This document shows positions 11,201 to 25,000 of a stretch of DNA of 64,000 nt, piece by piece. Location: assembly GCF_964355755.1 (NCBI RefSeq), contig NC_092679.1, forward strand, positions 15,304,932-15,368,931. Reading direction: 5' to 3'. Within the stretch, counting starts at the first letter, position 1; each line of letters starts with the position of its first letter. Under the pieces are notes generated by a model. It ran no database searches. It saw only the letters and a list, made by a program, of their open reading frames with translations, and was not told the DNA's origin. A program made the position numbers and the translations under genes. The DNA comes from Antedon mediterranea. Taxonomy: Eukaryota > Echinodermata > Crinoidea > Comatulida > Antedonidae.

Positions 11201-13307
11201 ACAAGCAGAACACAAACCAAACATGTTTTAACTGTATAAATATTTTAAAATAGAATACATGTATTTACTAGTAATAACGTTAAATGGCAGTTTATCTAAA
11301 AATCAATTATAATCAAATTATAATTATCAGATAAAATGACACTCGAAGGCATCATACAATTTTACATTATAAGTACGATAATACAACAATATTCAAAATG
11401 AACATTAATTGTTCATAACGTTTAGCAACATGCATAGTTAAATATTATTGGACCGTAAACGATTTTTGTTCGCAATAAACGCTTTTAGCTCTCGTACTGA
11501 TGTCGAAACTAATAACGTCACTCTCTTTTTTTGTGTACTTGCTGATATTAACCATTACATTTTAAACTTAATTAATATATCTCCAAGAAGTAAAATTATT
11601 CGACTTTTAAGGAAAAAACGTTACGTTGATTGATTTTTCTATAATCGTATCCATTTCATAGATCAACACGATCCTTATTAAGCGGTAATTGAATACCAAT
11701 TAGCTAACCTCGGGTTATATGCAATAACTTCTTTTCATTACCATAATAACTAAATGATAATACCATAAATGCTGAGTGAATACTTTACTCCATGCCTTAG
11801 GAGAGACAAAATCATCGAATATGTAAGATAGCGATGATGAAATTGTAAATTGCTCGTATGTATTTACGAGACCTCAGGCTTAAAATTATTTATTCAATTC
11901 GTTAGTCGTGATATACATTCAAGAGACGAAAATCAGAATTTATATATGATTTCGTCTTAATCAAATTAATTTGTCGACAGTGTATCTTTAGTGGATAATA
12001 CATCTCGCCTGAGGCTTTGTTGCAATGCTTTTGTTAATATTGTTTAATTCGAAAATTCAAAAGCATTATCTATCATTTTCACTACGAAAATAACTACACA
12101 GAGAGCGAAAGGAGGAAAAAACAAAAACACAGACTAAATTGCATTGACTTTGTATGCAAGATGTGGTAATTCAGTTTATGTAAAGAGATTATATAGGTTG
12201 ATATTCTTGCTAATTATACGGCATAATTTTATTTCATTTTACAGTTATCAATTCTGATGCATTATTTATTAAACGATAAATCACAATAGTTTGAAGACCT
12301 TCAGAGGGTCGGGCTCGTCTATTAGGAACACTTTATTTAATAATAAGCGAGTTATTAATAACCATTTTGTAATTTAAACACTGAAATAAAAAAAAAAGCC
12401 AAATGAAAGATGAAAGAGAACGAATTATCAACTAGATATGATATTTAAGTAATCGCAGAATATAGTAATATTGGGTCCACTGCTTAATAATATATATGAT
12501 AAAAACATAAACATTTTGTTTGTCTTTTGTGAGATTCACTCACCTCTATTTTCATTTCATTTTCATTATTTTTCAATTCAGTATCAATTTTACAATAGGA
12601 CCTATAGGCCTATTAGTAATATGAGTAAAACATAAATATGAATTTTAAAAAACTATAAAAAAAACTGATAAAATTATGCAAGCCATCGTGTTTCAAAAAT
12701 TCGAAATTCATTTGGAAAAATGGTATTTCCCTGATCCCAACTTCAGGCCTTCTAGTCCATGATCAGTAAAAGGAAAAATAATATGAAATCTTTTTTTTAA
12801 CGAAATAATGTAGTTGCTTTTGACAGAACAGTTATTTTCTTATTAAAATAATGGAATAAGGCAAATATGTTACTGTTGATAAAGAAATAAATGGAAAAAT
12901 ATTCATCTTGTGTCCTTAATTGCATTGATTTGCGCACTAATATTAACGTGACATCCATATTGAAGGGGAAAAGCAAAAACATTTGTTTGAAATATATAAT
13001 ATACAGTGATTAAATAACACGATAAAAGATCCAGACGCCTTTAAACTTAAACCATAAAAAACTTATTTTTCCATGTTTAAACCAATCACTGATGATCATG
13101 ATTTTCATTGTTGGAAGTTCATATCTTTATGCGTGACTCAATGAAAGAATACTTTGATAAATAAGAATCATTGTTGTTAATTATGTAGATAACAGTGTAT
13201 TGCATTATACGAACAATCAATAGACAGCCAAAAGAAAAACAGATCACGTGATACATCATCGCGTAAGCAGACGATCGAGTTTCTTTAATTTATGCAGAGT
13301 CACCTCT
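11201..13307. other. Gene-free stretch
   Basis: AT-rich. Open frames at 11448-11633 and 12797-12982 show no motif or splice context, and no repeat family was recognised. Confidence 0.4.
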
Positions 13308-13688
13308 CTAATCACAATTGCCAGATTTATTTTTATTGTTCAAATGTTTATAGATATAATGTAACAAGTAGTGACGCTGATTATCATTGTTTCTAAAATC
13401 ATAGACTACAGTCAAATTAGAATTTTTCCTTGACGTCATTAGAAGCATATATGAGTCCATTGTTCCCATTCGCCATATACGTGGCTCATCAACAACGATA
13501 TAAGACTTATCGTAATAAGGATAGTGTCTCTTGATTTCTTGAATATACCTTAAATTTACCTTGAATCTTCGTTTCTCTCCCTCAAACATTACAGCATCCT
13601 CTTCCGACTTATAGGACGGGCAGAACTTTAAATGGTGGCCAGACCAGACCTTCTCAATGCCCGCTTTATACTTATTGACAGAAAAAAC
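13308..13688 (-). CDS. Unrecognised terminal exon, 126 residues
   Basis: On the minus strand an acceptor TTTGTTTGTCAG precedes a phase-0 reading frame open for 126 codons to a stop. The composition is protein-like, not AT-driven: WSGHH, FEGEKRRFKVNL, YIVVDEPRIW and LTVVYDF are spread through it and codon use is mixed. Alternating hydrophobic strands followed by a final helix (HYLLHYIYKHL) would suit a PH-like fold, but this is only an impression. I do not recognise the family. The upstream exons are not identified. An ATTAAA-type signal lies about 25 bases past the stop. It could be the last exon of a lineage-specific gene. Confidence 0.4.
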   Translation of the reverse strand, partial: VFSVNKYKAGIEKVWSGHHLKFCPSYKSEEDAVMFEGEKRRFKVNLRYIQEIKRHYPYYDKSYIVVDEPRIWRMGTMDSYMLLMTSRKNSNLTVVYDFRNNDNQRHYLLHYIYKHLNNKNKSGNCD

Positions 13689-14783
13689 CTGACAAACAAA
13701 TTCACTGGGAAGCAAAAGACTTGTTTCTTACAATCAAATTTGTTTTAGATTTAATATCCCTGTATACTAAGTGGCTCCATTTAGTTTCTTATTATATTTT
13801 GCCATCGAATTATTTTTATGTTTCATTTTGTTTAGAAACAAAGAAAGCTCTATCAAATTAATATTGCTGCTCCTTATTTTGCGTTCGACAGGCCAAATTC
13901 ATTATCATTAGGCCTATGTCCTGTTTGGTTGATTCAACAATTAACAGATTCCTTCGCTGTATACTAATTTATATAGGCTCTTCAACATTGTCAGAAGGTG
14001 ACTTTTAGCATGCATATACCTTTTAATGATTTATTACTTTGATTTGTTTTTTAAATAAAAGGGATTCAAATTCTACTGTCTTTAAATTCTTAAACAAATT
14101 GAATATGAGATAATATCGTTATATTCTGATGCATTTTATTTGTACAATCACTAAACATAACAAAATATAAAACAGTATTAGATACCGTACGATACTGTAT
14201 AATTAAACAACACATCTAATGTACTAGACTATTATTGTACAATCAAATTTTACGAATGTAATTCGTTAATAACATACGATAAATCGTAATCCGTAAATTC
14301 AGTTTCATTAATTCGTTAATGTAATCCACTTTGTGTCTATCTATGATATCTGTATTTTACAATATTTACAAGATACTTTGTACAGAAATAATAGAACATT
14401 TGAACGAATTTTTTCATTTTGAACAAGGAAATTATAAAAACAAATTTAGCACAAATTATTTATAAATTTGCTTTGATTAATTTATAATAATAGGCCTAAC
14501 AGTGAAACCTCTATTTCCAAAGCTTGATTTCTACTAGGACAGATAAACTAATTTGAACAATCCTGACGCGATTTTATGATGATCCATCGCGTCGTGATTG
14601 GTCAATTACGCTTACGTTAAGTATGTTACGTTAGTAAAATCAAGCTATAACAATGCTATCTGAGCAACTATTTTACCTAAAAATGAACTGTTTTCTTTTG
14701 AAATATAATTGTTTTAAAGGAAATTACACTGAATATGCCCTAATTGTCTATTGACGTGTAAATAAAAACTTAAACTTAATACC
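13689..14783. other. Gene-free stretch, possible intron
   Basis: No exon was recognised upstream of the terminal exon at 13308-13688. Confidence 0.35.
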
Positions 14784-15043
14784 AGAATAATTAAAAATAA
14801 AATGTGAAATGCTTTTTAAAGATATTAAGTTATCTTGCTAAATGAAAATTTGGAAATATACTCAAACTTTCTACATTACTTATTCAAATATAATAACATT
14901 TTTCTTTAATAGAATAATTAAAAATAAAATGTGAAATGCTTTTTAAAGATATTAAATTATCTTGCTAAATGAAAATTTGGAAATATAGGCTACTCAAACT
15001 TTCTATATTACTTATTCAAATATAATAACATTTTTCTTTAATA
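14784..15043. repeat. Tandem duplication, two units of about 127-133 bp
   Basis: The unit AGAATAATTAAAAATAAAAT... to ...CATTTTTCTTTAAT occurs at 14784-14910 and again at 14911-15043 with few differences, so the duplication is recent. Confidence 0.85.
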
Positions 15044-15917
15044 TGCTAATTTTAAATCTATCATAATGTGCGTATGACTATTATTAATCCAATTCAATTT
15101 ACATTATATCAAATAAATTATGTTATTTTGAAACGTAATAAATTTGAATAAATGAATTCGATCAGAGCAATGTTATGTCAAACAATAAACTATGAATACA
15201 TTAAAGAAATGGGTTATTGTTATTGAGTTGAATTCGGAGAATTTTTTAACGAGAGGACACTTTCAACGAATAGTTGGTGTAAAAATGAATGAAAATAATA
15301 TCCTTATTCAACGAATTTGTATCCGTTTTTGTCGACAGGACCACAATGCAAAACAAGTTCTACTTGATTGTGTATTATCCTGTGTAAATATGTTGTTAAA
15401 TAATAAAAAATAAATAAATAAATACAAAACATTCATTATTTATTTTATAACACACCTCTGTTCTAAAGTAGACCACGAAATAGTAACACAATAGATAGGA
15501 GAAAAGTATATACACGGCACGTGGTACGAAATCAACCAATTAAATGATAAGGATGAACTTTGGTGTGTTATATTATTCTCTCTATAGAACAATGCATGCA
15601 GAATCATGTATACCATAATCAAATTTAAATAGTATTTTCGTAATAACAACCCTTTAATACGGTACATACAGTAAGCAGATACTTGGCAAATTACATCAAC
15701 TTTCCATCTTATAAATTAAATAAATTGTTCTTCAAACAATCTTTCCTATACAAGTATTCACAACGTATCAACAACAGGGTGTTTTTAATAAATTTGTATT
15801 TTTACATTTTTGAATTTGTTATTCTATATAACATTCTCTAATGATGCACTTAAGTTGGTTTTCCACTGGACAAATGTATTCGCACAACATCGAAAGTTTA
15901 TGCGCATTGTATTTATA
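15044..15917. other. Gene-free stretch downstream of the homeobox gene
   Basis: No coding sequence was recognised. Open frames at 15192 and 15440 lack motifs. Confidence 0.4.
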
Positions 15918-15923
15918 TTTATT
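15918..15923 (-). terminator. Poly(A) signal of the Msxlx-like gene
   Basis: AATAAA on the minus strand, about 80 bases after the stop codon of the homeobox gene. Confidence 0.5.
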
Positions 15924-16001
15924 CGAATAAATTCGTATAGTGGAAAATAGGCTTTAGCTAATTAATACCAATATAGGTATTGATAATAATATAACATTGT
16001 T

Positions 16002-19000
16002 TTAGTTATGTAAAACGTGTACTGGCTCAAATGCTGACGAACCGTCGGAAGCATGTGATATCCGACTGAACGTCGTCGTCGTTTCTGAAGACGTCGTCGT
16101 AATCGGCGACGGGATAGCTGTAGATGTTACTGATGGACAATTTGTGGTTCGTACTGAGTCTGATGACGCTGGCATTACATCGTCCGCGTCCTTAAGTTTA
16201 TCCGCCGTTTCTTTATCCCGTCTTTCTCTGGCACGTCTGTTTTGGAACCATATTTTGACCTGTAAAAATAATATAAAATGTTATAATTGTTGGTGATGTT
16301 TATTGTCATAAAGGTGCTGGACTTGTATTGTGCCGAATTAATGTCGAATCAAACACAGTCTTTCACGTATCGTATTGTTGATAGCCTCCTAACTATTAGC
16401 AGGTCTACTAAACTTGTCATGTTTCGATTTTTTTAAACACATTAATCAATACGTATTGCTTAAATGACTTGGCTTTATATACTTGATTACTTGTACCCGC
16501 CCAGTACAAGCCAATTTAATACATGTATTTATTCCTACATCCATTTCAAAGGACTAAACGTAATGAGCAGATAATGGGTTCGCAACGTCACTTATTATAC
16601 ACCGGCACAAAAGTCTTTTTGAGAGTATTGACTGGTAGGGCGACAATCACAAAAGAGCGTCTGGCCTTTTGCAATCTCTTCAAACCACCGAGCCTAGCTT
16701 ACACGCTGAAGCTGTTAATCAATTAACGATCCCAGTGTAAGTTGATTAATGTTTGATAGATAACAACAATCAAGTTACTGGATATAAAATAGAGATTCAG
16801 TCATTATCCGATTTAGTCATTATTAACAAAAACAAAAACCTGCATTCAAACGTCAAGAAAATAATACCGAATGGATTAATTCATTAGCGAACAATTAGAA
16901 AAAAGAACTTTGAAACCTAGAGAGGGTTGTTGTGTTCCTTTGGTGACCTAATGAGATTAGCGAATGAGCATTCGATTGGCCATTAAGAAAACATTACAAG
17001 TGGCATCCATATTTGAAGTGTATTTATGTAATGACATGACATTGTGGATTGTTATGGTTATTTGTATTCATATAAATCAAACACTATATACTGTATAGTT
17101 AAAAGTGTAAAAATAAGAAAATAACGAAAAAATAGAAAACGGTAATTTAATGTACGAAAATGAAATGTGAACGAAATATGTATATGAAAGATTGAATGAA
17201 TAAAGGTGGTGGTTAACCACAAAACAACCTTATTTTAGCGCTAAAGAAATTAACAAACTGTAGTGTCCGAAATCAATAATTATTGCATTGCTAAGCGATC
17301 GATGATGATATTTTCGGGGTCTTATTAGACCTACATGTAACCAATAACTTCAACTTTCTATTATACCATCAAACGCGCGCATCATACGCAACGTACACGT
17401 TGCGGGTACATAATAAAACATAATGAACGTCATTGAAGTATGTAATATTGAAAACACATTGTGACAGTTTTTCAATGCTCAGTGTTGGCAACCTCACCAT
17501 TAAGTATAGGCCTACTTGTGAATAAAGCTAGGTTACCACCTGGACGCAGCGCAATGACGTAAGCGCAACGCACGTACATCTGACCAATCATGAGACATGG
17601 ATTATCCGACCTGTCGCTTGTCATCATTGGTCAACTCGCTTGCGTTGCGCTTATGTTGTCCTTGTGGGAATAAAGCTTAAGATACGATTGTAGGCCTACT
17701 GACCAGTAGAACTTGTATGTACAGTTATGGCCTATATAGTATTTTCTCGTTTAAACCTATCAACATTTTGATTGTCGCCAGAAAAATGATAAACATTACC
17801 GTAACTCGATAAAGTGTCTGAAAATTGTCATTAGCTCTTAACGATCATAAATACATACTTTAATTTAAGTTTTTAATCAGATTTGTATTAATAGACACGC
17901 ATAACTTATTACCTTTTCGTATTAAAAGATATGTTTATTATTTTTTTTCTCGGATAATTATTTAAATGTTTTAGTTAGAAGAAAGCAATGTATTGGTCAG
18001 TATGGTGAATCAAATTACATCAATGTTTTACCTAGAAAATCTCAACTTAAAAGGCGTCATGACAAATATTCAGGCCGGCATATGAACCATATTTTTGGCA
18101 ATTTTTTGGATGGACAATTTCGTTTTATCTAAAGTCCACGCCAGCCATCGCGTCAACCAATTAATTTAACGCGTCAAAACTTAAAACGCGTTCTTTATTG
18201 TCAAATTTGACATGAAATTATGATGAAATCAAATTCTTAAAAGCATATAAATTCAGTCAAGAATTTTACATTTATCAATTGATTAATGTAATAAAATTTA
18301 TTGCAATTTCATTCTATGAAATGTTAAAATACTCCTGGCGTCGGACCGGACTGGCGCTCCGGATAATTACTCTATTTTAATGTTAATTCTTTGCTTTTAC
18401 AAGAACTAATTAATTCCCTATTAAGAAAAATTCCAATAGTTTATTTTATGTATATTTATGTATAGGTATATTAGCCATAATATAATCGTATACTCAATGT
18501 TGGTTGTTATTTGTGTACGATATATTTAGGGGTATTGCAGGTACTGAATAGGCCTACCTGCCGTTGACGTTTAGAGGGAAGACTTTAATTTCAATATTGC
18601 CTGATGTTTAGTGTTTTCTACTCTGCTAATTTATTTTTCATGATTGTTATTAGTAGTTCATTTTTCTGGATGTAGAACATTCTTTAGTATGCCATATTTA
18701 AAAGAAACGTTCCCTCTTCTATGCAATGTATAGCATATAGCCTTTAACTCAGGCCTAGTACATTAGGCCTATAGCATGGAAATAATTCCTTCATAGATAA
18801 CTCACCCTATTATCCGACAGATTAAGCGATGCAGATAGCTCCGTTACGTCCACACTGCTAAGGTAGTGGGTAAGACGAAACTTCTGCTCCAGTGTTGCTA
18901 CTTGGTTTGGTGAGAACGGCACACGTGGGTTACGCCCAACCTTCCTCTTCTTCACTTCCTTCCTTTTGGCTCCTTAAAAATATAATAAAGTTTCCATATT

Positions 19001-22000
19001 AGTGAGGTTACGTTATTTATCAAGCGCATCATATTAAAATAAACCACATTTAAATATAGGTCTACATTAGGTAATTTGAATAAACTATATTTGGTAATAT
19101 ATAATTTACAAACGGTACATTTAAATGGTGTGATTCACCTAAAAGTTTCACACCATTCAAAGTTGCGGTAAAGTTCAAATCAAAGTTGTCTTTTGTAGGC
19201 CTAACTGTATCCAAAATAATACAAAAGCGTTGAAAATGTTTTGTGACAACGTTTCCTTAAAGTACTCCTGCCATCATGTATTCAATTCAATTCAATTCAT
19301 TTATTTTTCAGAAGACATATAATACAATCAGAAATACAAACACTAAACAACTGACACCAGTCTGGCAGATTGTAGAAAAATGTCTCTCCTTCTGGTACAG
19401 ACAAAAACAACAATAAGTTTATAGGCCTATTTGTATTTTGCTTATATTTATTTATTTATTTATATTTTTGCATTGTAACGTTTGCTTTTATTTGTTTGAT
19501 TGCGGTACGGTACTTTATTGTATACGGTAATTATTTATTTATTTCATAGTTTTATTCAGCTTAATTATTTCTTAGTTATTTATGTTTTGATTTCATTTTT
19601 TTTCTCGTTATTGCTGAATAAACCACAAAGACATTATAGTGAACTATGGAGAAATAGCTTATTTCTCACATGAGTATAAGCTATTAAAATATCTCTTTGA
19701 ATAAACCCTGGAGTAATTTTCCTCCACGATTAAACTAAACAGGGTATTTATTTATTCATTCATAATAATTAACGGATTCGTACATCTGTCAATTAATTGA
19801 TCACGACACAAATTAGTAATTTATTATTAAACCGAGTATAAATAATGACATATTTACTTTTAATTATAAACATTTTGGATATCGGCCTTTGTAAATAAAC
19901 AATTAACAAATTACTGCACTTTAAATCATTATAAAGCAAACATTTGTTTTAAGTAATAAACGGTTATTTACCGTCCAATGAATTTCTGCAGCTTCAATGA
20001 ATAGATACAATGTATACAGAATTACAAATAATTGTTAATGTCGTTATAATATTTTTATTTTATTTCACTAAATGTTATGGCTTTTACCATGAAGAAATAA
20101 GTTAGTGCTTTTACCATGGACCATAGGTCCATGCTTTAACAAAGCTCTTTGTAAATCAAATTCAGTACAGATAAAAAGCTGAGTGAAAGCGTGTATGTCT
20201 GGATACATACGAGAAATATACAATTCTCACTAAAACGCAACGCAGCACAAAGACGCAACGTAACGGTATGACGTCACAACAATACAGGGCGCTGCATGGT
20301 TGCTAGCCAACCAAAAGATGCGTTCAGCCCTACTATGTTGATAAACAGTAGAGATTTGTATTTATATCAAATCATATATCTTAGCTTGATTTTTTTAAAC
20401 TTAAACTGTAGTTTAAGCCTATTCCAAACCATAGGTGACCTTTTTGGTTGCGCTAGCACTCTATATTATGGTTCGCACTAGCAACGCAATCTACGCAACG
20501 TAAGAAAATGCCCTTCCCCGATAATTGTGCCGTGCCCCGCGCCTGCGTGATATCAAACCTGCGATGCTTGCAGCATGGTTGCGTCGTCGGTTCGTCCCAC
20601 TTGCAATACAGCACTTTGCGTCAATACGTCCTTGCGTTGCGTCCTAGTGGGAACCACGCTAAACCTTGCGTGTCGCCGTGCCGTCATAACCTGACGTGTC
20701 AGACGACTGACGTAAACACGTTGTCCTAGACGTATATTAAACGCACTAGGTTTATTGCTGTTATTATATTCCGTTGACATGCGATAAGGTTTAAATAACT
20801 ATAGAATTACCAATTCCAATTAATATTTACTTAGAAAAAGTTAATATAACATTTCCCACTTATAATGAAAGCGTTTCCTTAATATGTTAAATTTGTATAA
20901 CCGCTTCGATATCGTCATCCTCTAATACATTTATTTAAAGCTTATTAAACGATTTGATTTAAATATAAAGAGTAATTCGTAAGCACGTGTTTACCGTTGA
21001 GCTGGGAATATACCGTGTCACCACACATCTAAATTACTTAAATTAGTACTTGTTCGGAGGGAAGATTCGCACGCCGCATTGAATACAATTTACCAATTAA
21101 TGAATATTGTTTTTCTATAACTGTTTTTGTGCGCGTTGTTACTATTATTATTGTAGCTTAATATTTTCTATAATTTAGTGGTAATATTCTGTTGTACTTC
21201 GTATTCCTGTAAGATTAGTTTCGGTTTCGAATAACACGAATATTTTTAGCACTAATTTTAAATCAATGTATTATATCACGTAACAACACGAAGATGTATT
21301 TTAAAGTTTTAATTATCGATGTTTTTATTCTATTTTTTAGCTGCGGGTAATTATTGTGTGTAGGCCTACACATATTACATCACTGTTCGAAATATAAAAA
21401 GGTAAGTAAGGATATGTTTTCATGGTTTCACTTCAATAACTTCATTGTAGCAAAATATGCTTAAGATTTTAAAAGCAAGAAATTACATTAAAAACACTTT
21501 GATATGTAATGTGTAATGTGTATTGAAAAAAATAAAAATAATATTTTCTTATTACTGATACCATTTTACAACAAAATAAATACATATTTTAAATTATAAC
21601 CCCTATCTTGCAGCGAGGGTGGACATACCTCATGTCTATTCGTCGCGTCGTATTTTCCAAGTAATCACAATCAGTCTTAAGAAATAAAGAAACTAATATC
21701 TGTATATGGCTTAGACCTATTGGTCTGATTACAGGCCACTAAGAGCTAACTTGGGTGATTTTCCCCGGCTTTTATCCGAACATATATTACTTTAATTTGG
21801 GAAAGTTTTCAATTTGATTGACGGGACACATTATAGGCGTTTACAAAAATAATTAGCAAATTAAGTAGGCCCTTTGTGTTAATTGATTAGTAAATACTTG
21901 TCAAGAAATGTACTGTATCGTACGTTATCGTATAGATTAGTCTATGATAGTTCTGATTAATTTATCTATTATTTTAATTAAAAGTTTACAATTCACTAGC

Positions 22001-25000
22001 TTGCGTAGTAAAATGTTACGTCGTTTGAATTAACCCTTATGGTGATTATGTTGATGATGTTTACACATTTGTTTAGTCATGGAGATGGATGGTGTGCACA
22101 GTATCTGGAAAAGTACCGTATACAAACAATTGTTTAAGCATGGACCTACAAATCAGGTCCATAGTGAGCACTTTAGTCTTATTTTATTCTTATTATTTTT
22201 ATTACTTATGCGGTACAGTAGGTATGTCACCATTTTGGGCTATCGTAGTTGGTAGAAGCTCAATTTCCCGTTTTACGCGATGAATTTAATGGATTAAATT
22301 AAAATTTAAAAATTTATATTAATTACGGTAATAATTTGGTAATTACATATATTCACGTTAAAAACCAATTACTAGAGCGTGAATAAGTTTTTTTTTTCTC
22401 TTTTGTGAGGTTCACTCACCTTTATTTCATTTCAAAATATAAATAAACAATTTTATATTATCTTTTTAAATATATACTATTTTCATTCATAGACATAAAG
22501 TTTCCCCTTACATCTTAAAAAAACTCTGCAAGATATCATTTATACATTTACATTACATATAAACTGAACACAATATCAATAAATATGGAAAATCAAAAGC
22601 AACTCAATAACCAGTTGCTTGTAGAGTATAGCATTTTCCATGCTCTTTTTTTTTACTCTTCTTTTTATTGTTTTTCCCTTTTTTTTCTCTCTTTTTTCTG
22701 TTTTATTTGCACTATTTACATTTGTGTACACATTACTTTATTTACAGTATCCTTCAAAATAAAAAATTAATAAAATACATTCTTATGTAAGTATATTTTT
22801 AAACATTATCCATGAGTTTTTACAGACTGACTTATTTAATTCTGACAATATTTTTATTTTATATATAGAATAAAGAGCAATTGAGTATAACTTATTTTTT
22901 ATGTTGCATTCACACCCAAAAACAAGTTCTTCAAAAGAACAGTTACTATTATCTAACTTTTTAAATATTTCATTGATTTTTTTCTCCATAATAAGACATT
23001 GCTTTTACATTTGAAAAACATGTGCTTTTCATCCTCAGTTACATCACATAACTCACATTTTTTTGTGTTCTTAATATTCCATTTATATAATTGTAAATTT
23101 GTTGGTAAAATTCTAAGAAGCAATTTGTAATTAATTTGTGCATATTTTTTGTTTTTTTCATTTTTTACTTTTCGACCAAATATCAAACCAGTTTGTAATT
23201 TCAATATCAATTTCTTTTTCCCATAGTAATAGGAGCAACAAACATACCTTCTATAAAACTTGAATATATCTGTTTTGTTTTCATCTGAAATATCTTATTT
23301 ATTCTATAATCATCTGAATTCATGTGTGTTCATTATTCTATTGATTCTTACTAAATCATTGATCTGATTGAAACCTACATTACTCCACGTTTTATAAAAC
23401 AAAGTAGTGTTTTACAAACAATTTCCTTATTACCCCATAGGTTTTCTTGTATAACATTATTATAAGATTTTGCCTTACTGTTTATATTCGTATTAAATTC
23501 TGCACAACTTTTTATTACATTTGAATAAAATAGGGGCATCTTAGCTAACAGAAAACTGCCCTTTCTTATATTCAAGTTTGACATATTCAACACCATATGT
23601 TCACTTCCAATCTTGTTTATATAATACAGCGTGAATAAGTTATTAAAAAATTATTTCACCATATTTCAAGAAGATGATTTTATGGGGCCCTCAACAATAC
23701 AAAGCGATAAACAATTAAAATAGTTTTAACGTTACAAAATATACAAAAATACAAGATATACAAAATTTACAATTTAAAAATATATAACATTATAATAAAC
23801 AATTACAATGTATGTAGGCAAAGGAAGCAAAATAACGATAAACAGATTAAAACATTTTTAAGGAAAACAAATATAGGTTTTTACTTAAAATTCGTAAGAG
23901 TTTGACCGAGACATCAAGTGTGAGGTAAAGAAAAAAGTGTGAGGTTAAATATTGCAGTCTTTTAAAATTAAAATAATTTTTTTTAAAGTTCACACCAGGA
24001 ATTGGTAAGATTAAACATATTTTACATTGTGACATTATATTATTATTAAATATTATGAATATTATGAATTCTGTAGTGCTACTTTATAGAATTTTCTGGA
24101 AAATTGTTTGTCTATCGAGGACTTTTACTTCATCCCTTTTTGTTATGATTTTACTATTCCGAGATAGTAAGTGAAAAATGGAAGACAACACAATTCATGT
24201 GAAAACAAATTCCATGACATACATAGGACATGTGGGCCACCAGAGAAAAATACGGCGTACGATGTTTGTTTTTGTACCGGCATGTAAATGTTCTTAATTC
24301 AATTAGTTGTTCTTAAGTGAATAAAATAATAAATTATGTTATTACAGTTTGATGGCCCCTATTAATGGGACACTTTTCGAAACAAACGAGGGGCAATCAC
24401 AATCAGTCCACTTAGTATTTTAACTTTAGTATAGAGGGTAACCCTTCCAGCTGGACAAAATAATGCCAGTTGGTATGCAGGGACCGTCCTATTAAGAGCC
24501 ATTCCTTTATTAAGACACTTTGTTGGGGCCCAAAGATGTCCCCTTATTCATTCATTCATTTATTTGATCAAAATCACATAAAACAAGTAAAAAGGTTCAT
24601 GAATAAAAAAACAACATGTAAAACAATGTTTAAAATATTTTTTAAATATTTAAAAACCATTAAAAATTATTATTATGATTATAACAAACATGGGGTTCAA
24701 AGTAAAATGTATCGTACTCACTTGGAAGACGAGGAGGCTTATACCTGGTACACTGTAACCATGAAAACCGAGCCATAGGGTCATCCTCTTGATGTCCGAT
24801 TTCCGGCTCATCTTTGACTTTCGTTTTTTTAATCTGTTCAGAGTTGCTAAGACTAAATATTGATGGTTTGGTTGTTAAGTCCTGAGCTTTCGTTAATTCT
24901 ACATTTTCCTCCATGTCAACTTCTTCATCGTGTTCTTGTTTCGATAGTTCTTGTTTGCCTAATATTCCTTCAATTGAAAAGTTCGTTATCCCCTTTCTCG

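Larger units (their letters stand above)
18973..24721 (-). other. Msxlx intron 1
   Basis: A 5.7-kb intron packed with repeats: a LINE 3' tail at 19285-19400, a GCAACG-rich MITE complex at 20215-20725, a LINE relic at 22783-23640, and a LINE-like 3' end at 24545-24665. No host exon was recognised in it. Confidence 0.7.

Noticed and set aside
20508-20780. Open frames on both strands
   Set aside because: Both lie in a GC-rich palindromic MITE, where both strands lose stop codons by composition.
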